Made by a program: the position numbers and the translations under genes
DNA from: Roseomonas sp.
GTDB taxonomy: Bacteria > Pseudomonadota > Alphaproteobacteria > Acetobacterales > Acetobacteraceae
Length of the DNA: 14,381 nucleotides
Assembly: GCA_020249415.1 (NCBI GenBank)
Contig: JADCFR010000116.1
Coordinates: 1-14,381 of the forward strand
Direction of reading: 5' to 3'
Notes under the pieces: generated by a model
What the model was told of the DNA's origin: nothing
Seen by the model: the letters and a program-made list of their open reading frames with translations, nothing else
Databases searched by the model: none
In this document: one piece after another, positions 14,296 to 14,381 of the stretch
Position numbering within the stretch: the stretch's first letter is position 1
Layout: each line of letters opens with the position of its first letter

Positions 14296-14381
14296 GAGTG
14301 AGAGAATAGGCCAAGAATGCTTACCGAAGTCTTGAAGCCTTTGCAGCGCGCATGGCGCAGGGTTAGACGGGTGCCTGAATA

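Noticed and set aside
14317..14381. Possible start of another plus-strand gene (ATG 14317, open to the right edge, AGG six bases upstream)
   Set aside because: Only 21 codons are visible, with no recognisable N-terminus. It does not look like parC, which follows recO in some relatives. Too little to call.
1..14381. Defence system, mobile element or CRISPR array
   Set aside because: No tandem repeats with spacers, transposase, integrase, toxin-antitoxin pair or phage gene were found. The NYN nuclease, the SNase-like protein and the glycosylase are nucleic acid enzymes near each other, but the genes are not in one operon and their context looks chromosomal and housekeeping.

Overview
The window is a gene-dense, GC-rich stretch of bacterial chromosome. 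It fits an alphaproteobacterium of the Rhodospirillales, most likely Acetobacteraceae. The evidence is the run folK / rpoZ / (p)ppGpp synthetase-hydrolase / acpS / lepB / rnc / era / recO, a single bifunctional RelA/SpoT homologue next to the omega subunit gene, a GltA-type citrate synthase of about 435 residues, and the sequence style of the proteins. The family-level placement is inference from memory. No tRNA, rRNA, insertion sequence, phage gene or CRISPR array is visible.

Left part (1-3.6 kb). A minus-strand pair overlaps by one base: a divergent short-chain dehydrogenase, then the first codons of an exported protein that runs off the left edge. Reading away from it are a SixA-type histidine phosphatase and a CYTH-like/CHAD protein, overlapping as ATGA and followed by a terminator-like hairpin. 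Next is a membrane-anchored staphylococcal-nuclease-like protein that lacks key catalytic residues.

Middle part (3.6-7.0 kb). gltA has its own ribosome site and a terminator-like hairpin. After it come a stretch with a long inverted repeat and an unrecognised 68-residue ORF. Two minus-strand genes follow, an NYN/LabA-type nuclease and downstream of it a family 5 uracil-DNA glycosylase, separated by an intergenic element made of two nested 8-bp stems.

Right part (7.0-14.4 kb). This is the conserved housekeeping cluster on the plus strand: folate synthesis (folK), transcription and stringent response (rpoZ, rsh), activation of acyl carrier protein (acpS), signal peptide cleavage (lepB), RNA processing and 16S/30S maturation (rnc, era) and recombination repair (recO). 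Genes are 2 to 57 bp apart or overlap within most of the run. A consensus TTGACA laid over the acpS stop codon suggests an internal promoter before lepB. An unrecognised Cys/His-containing minus-strand gene overlaps the 3' end of recO.

I did not find a clearly new multi-gene system. The points most worth a second look are the nested palindrome at 6276-6319, the degenerate active sites in the dehydrogenase, the nuclease-like protein and the CYTH region, the inverted repeat at 5212-5241, the small ORF, and the unknown gene convergent with recO.
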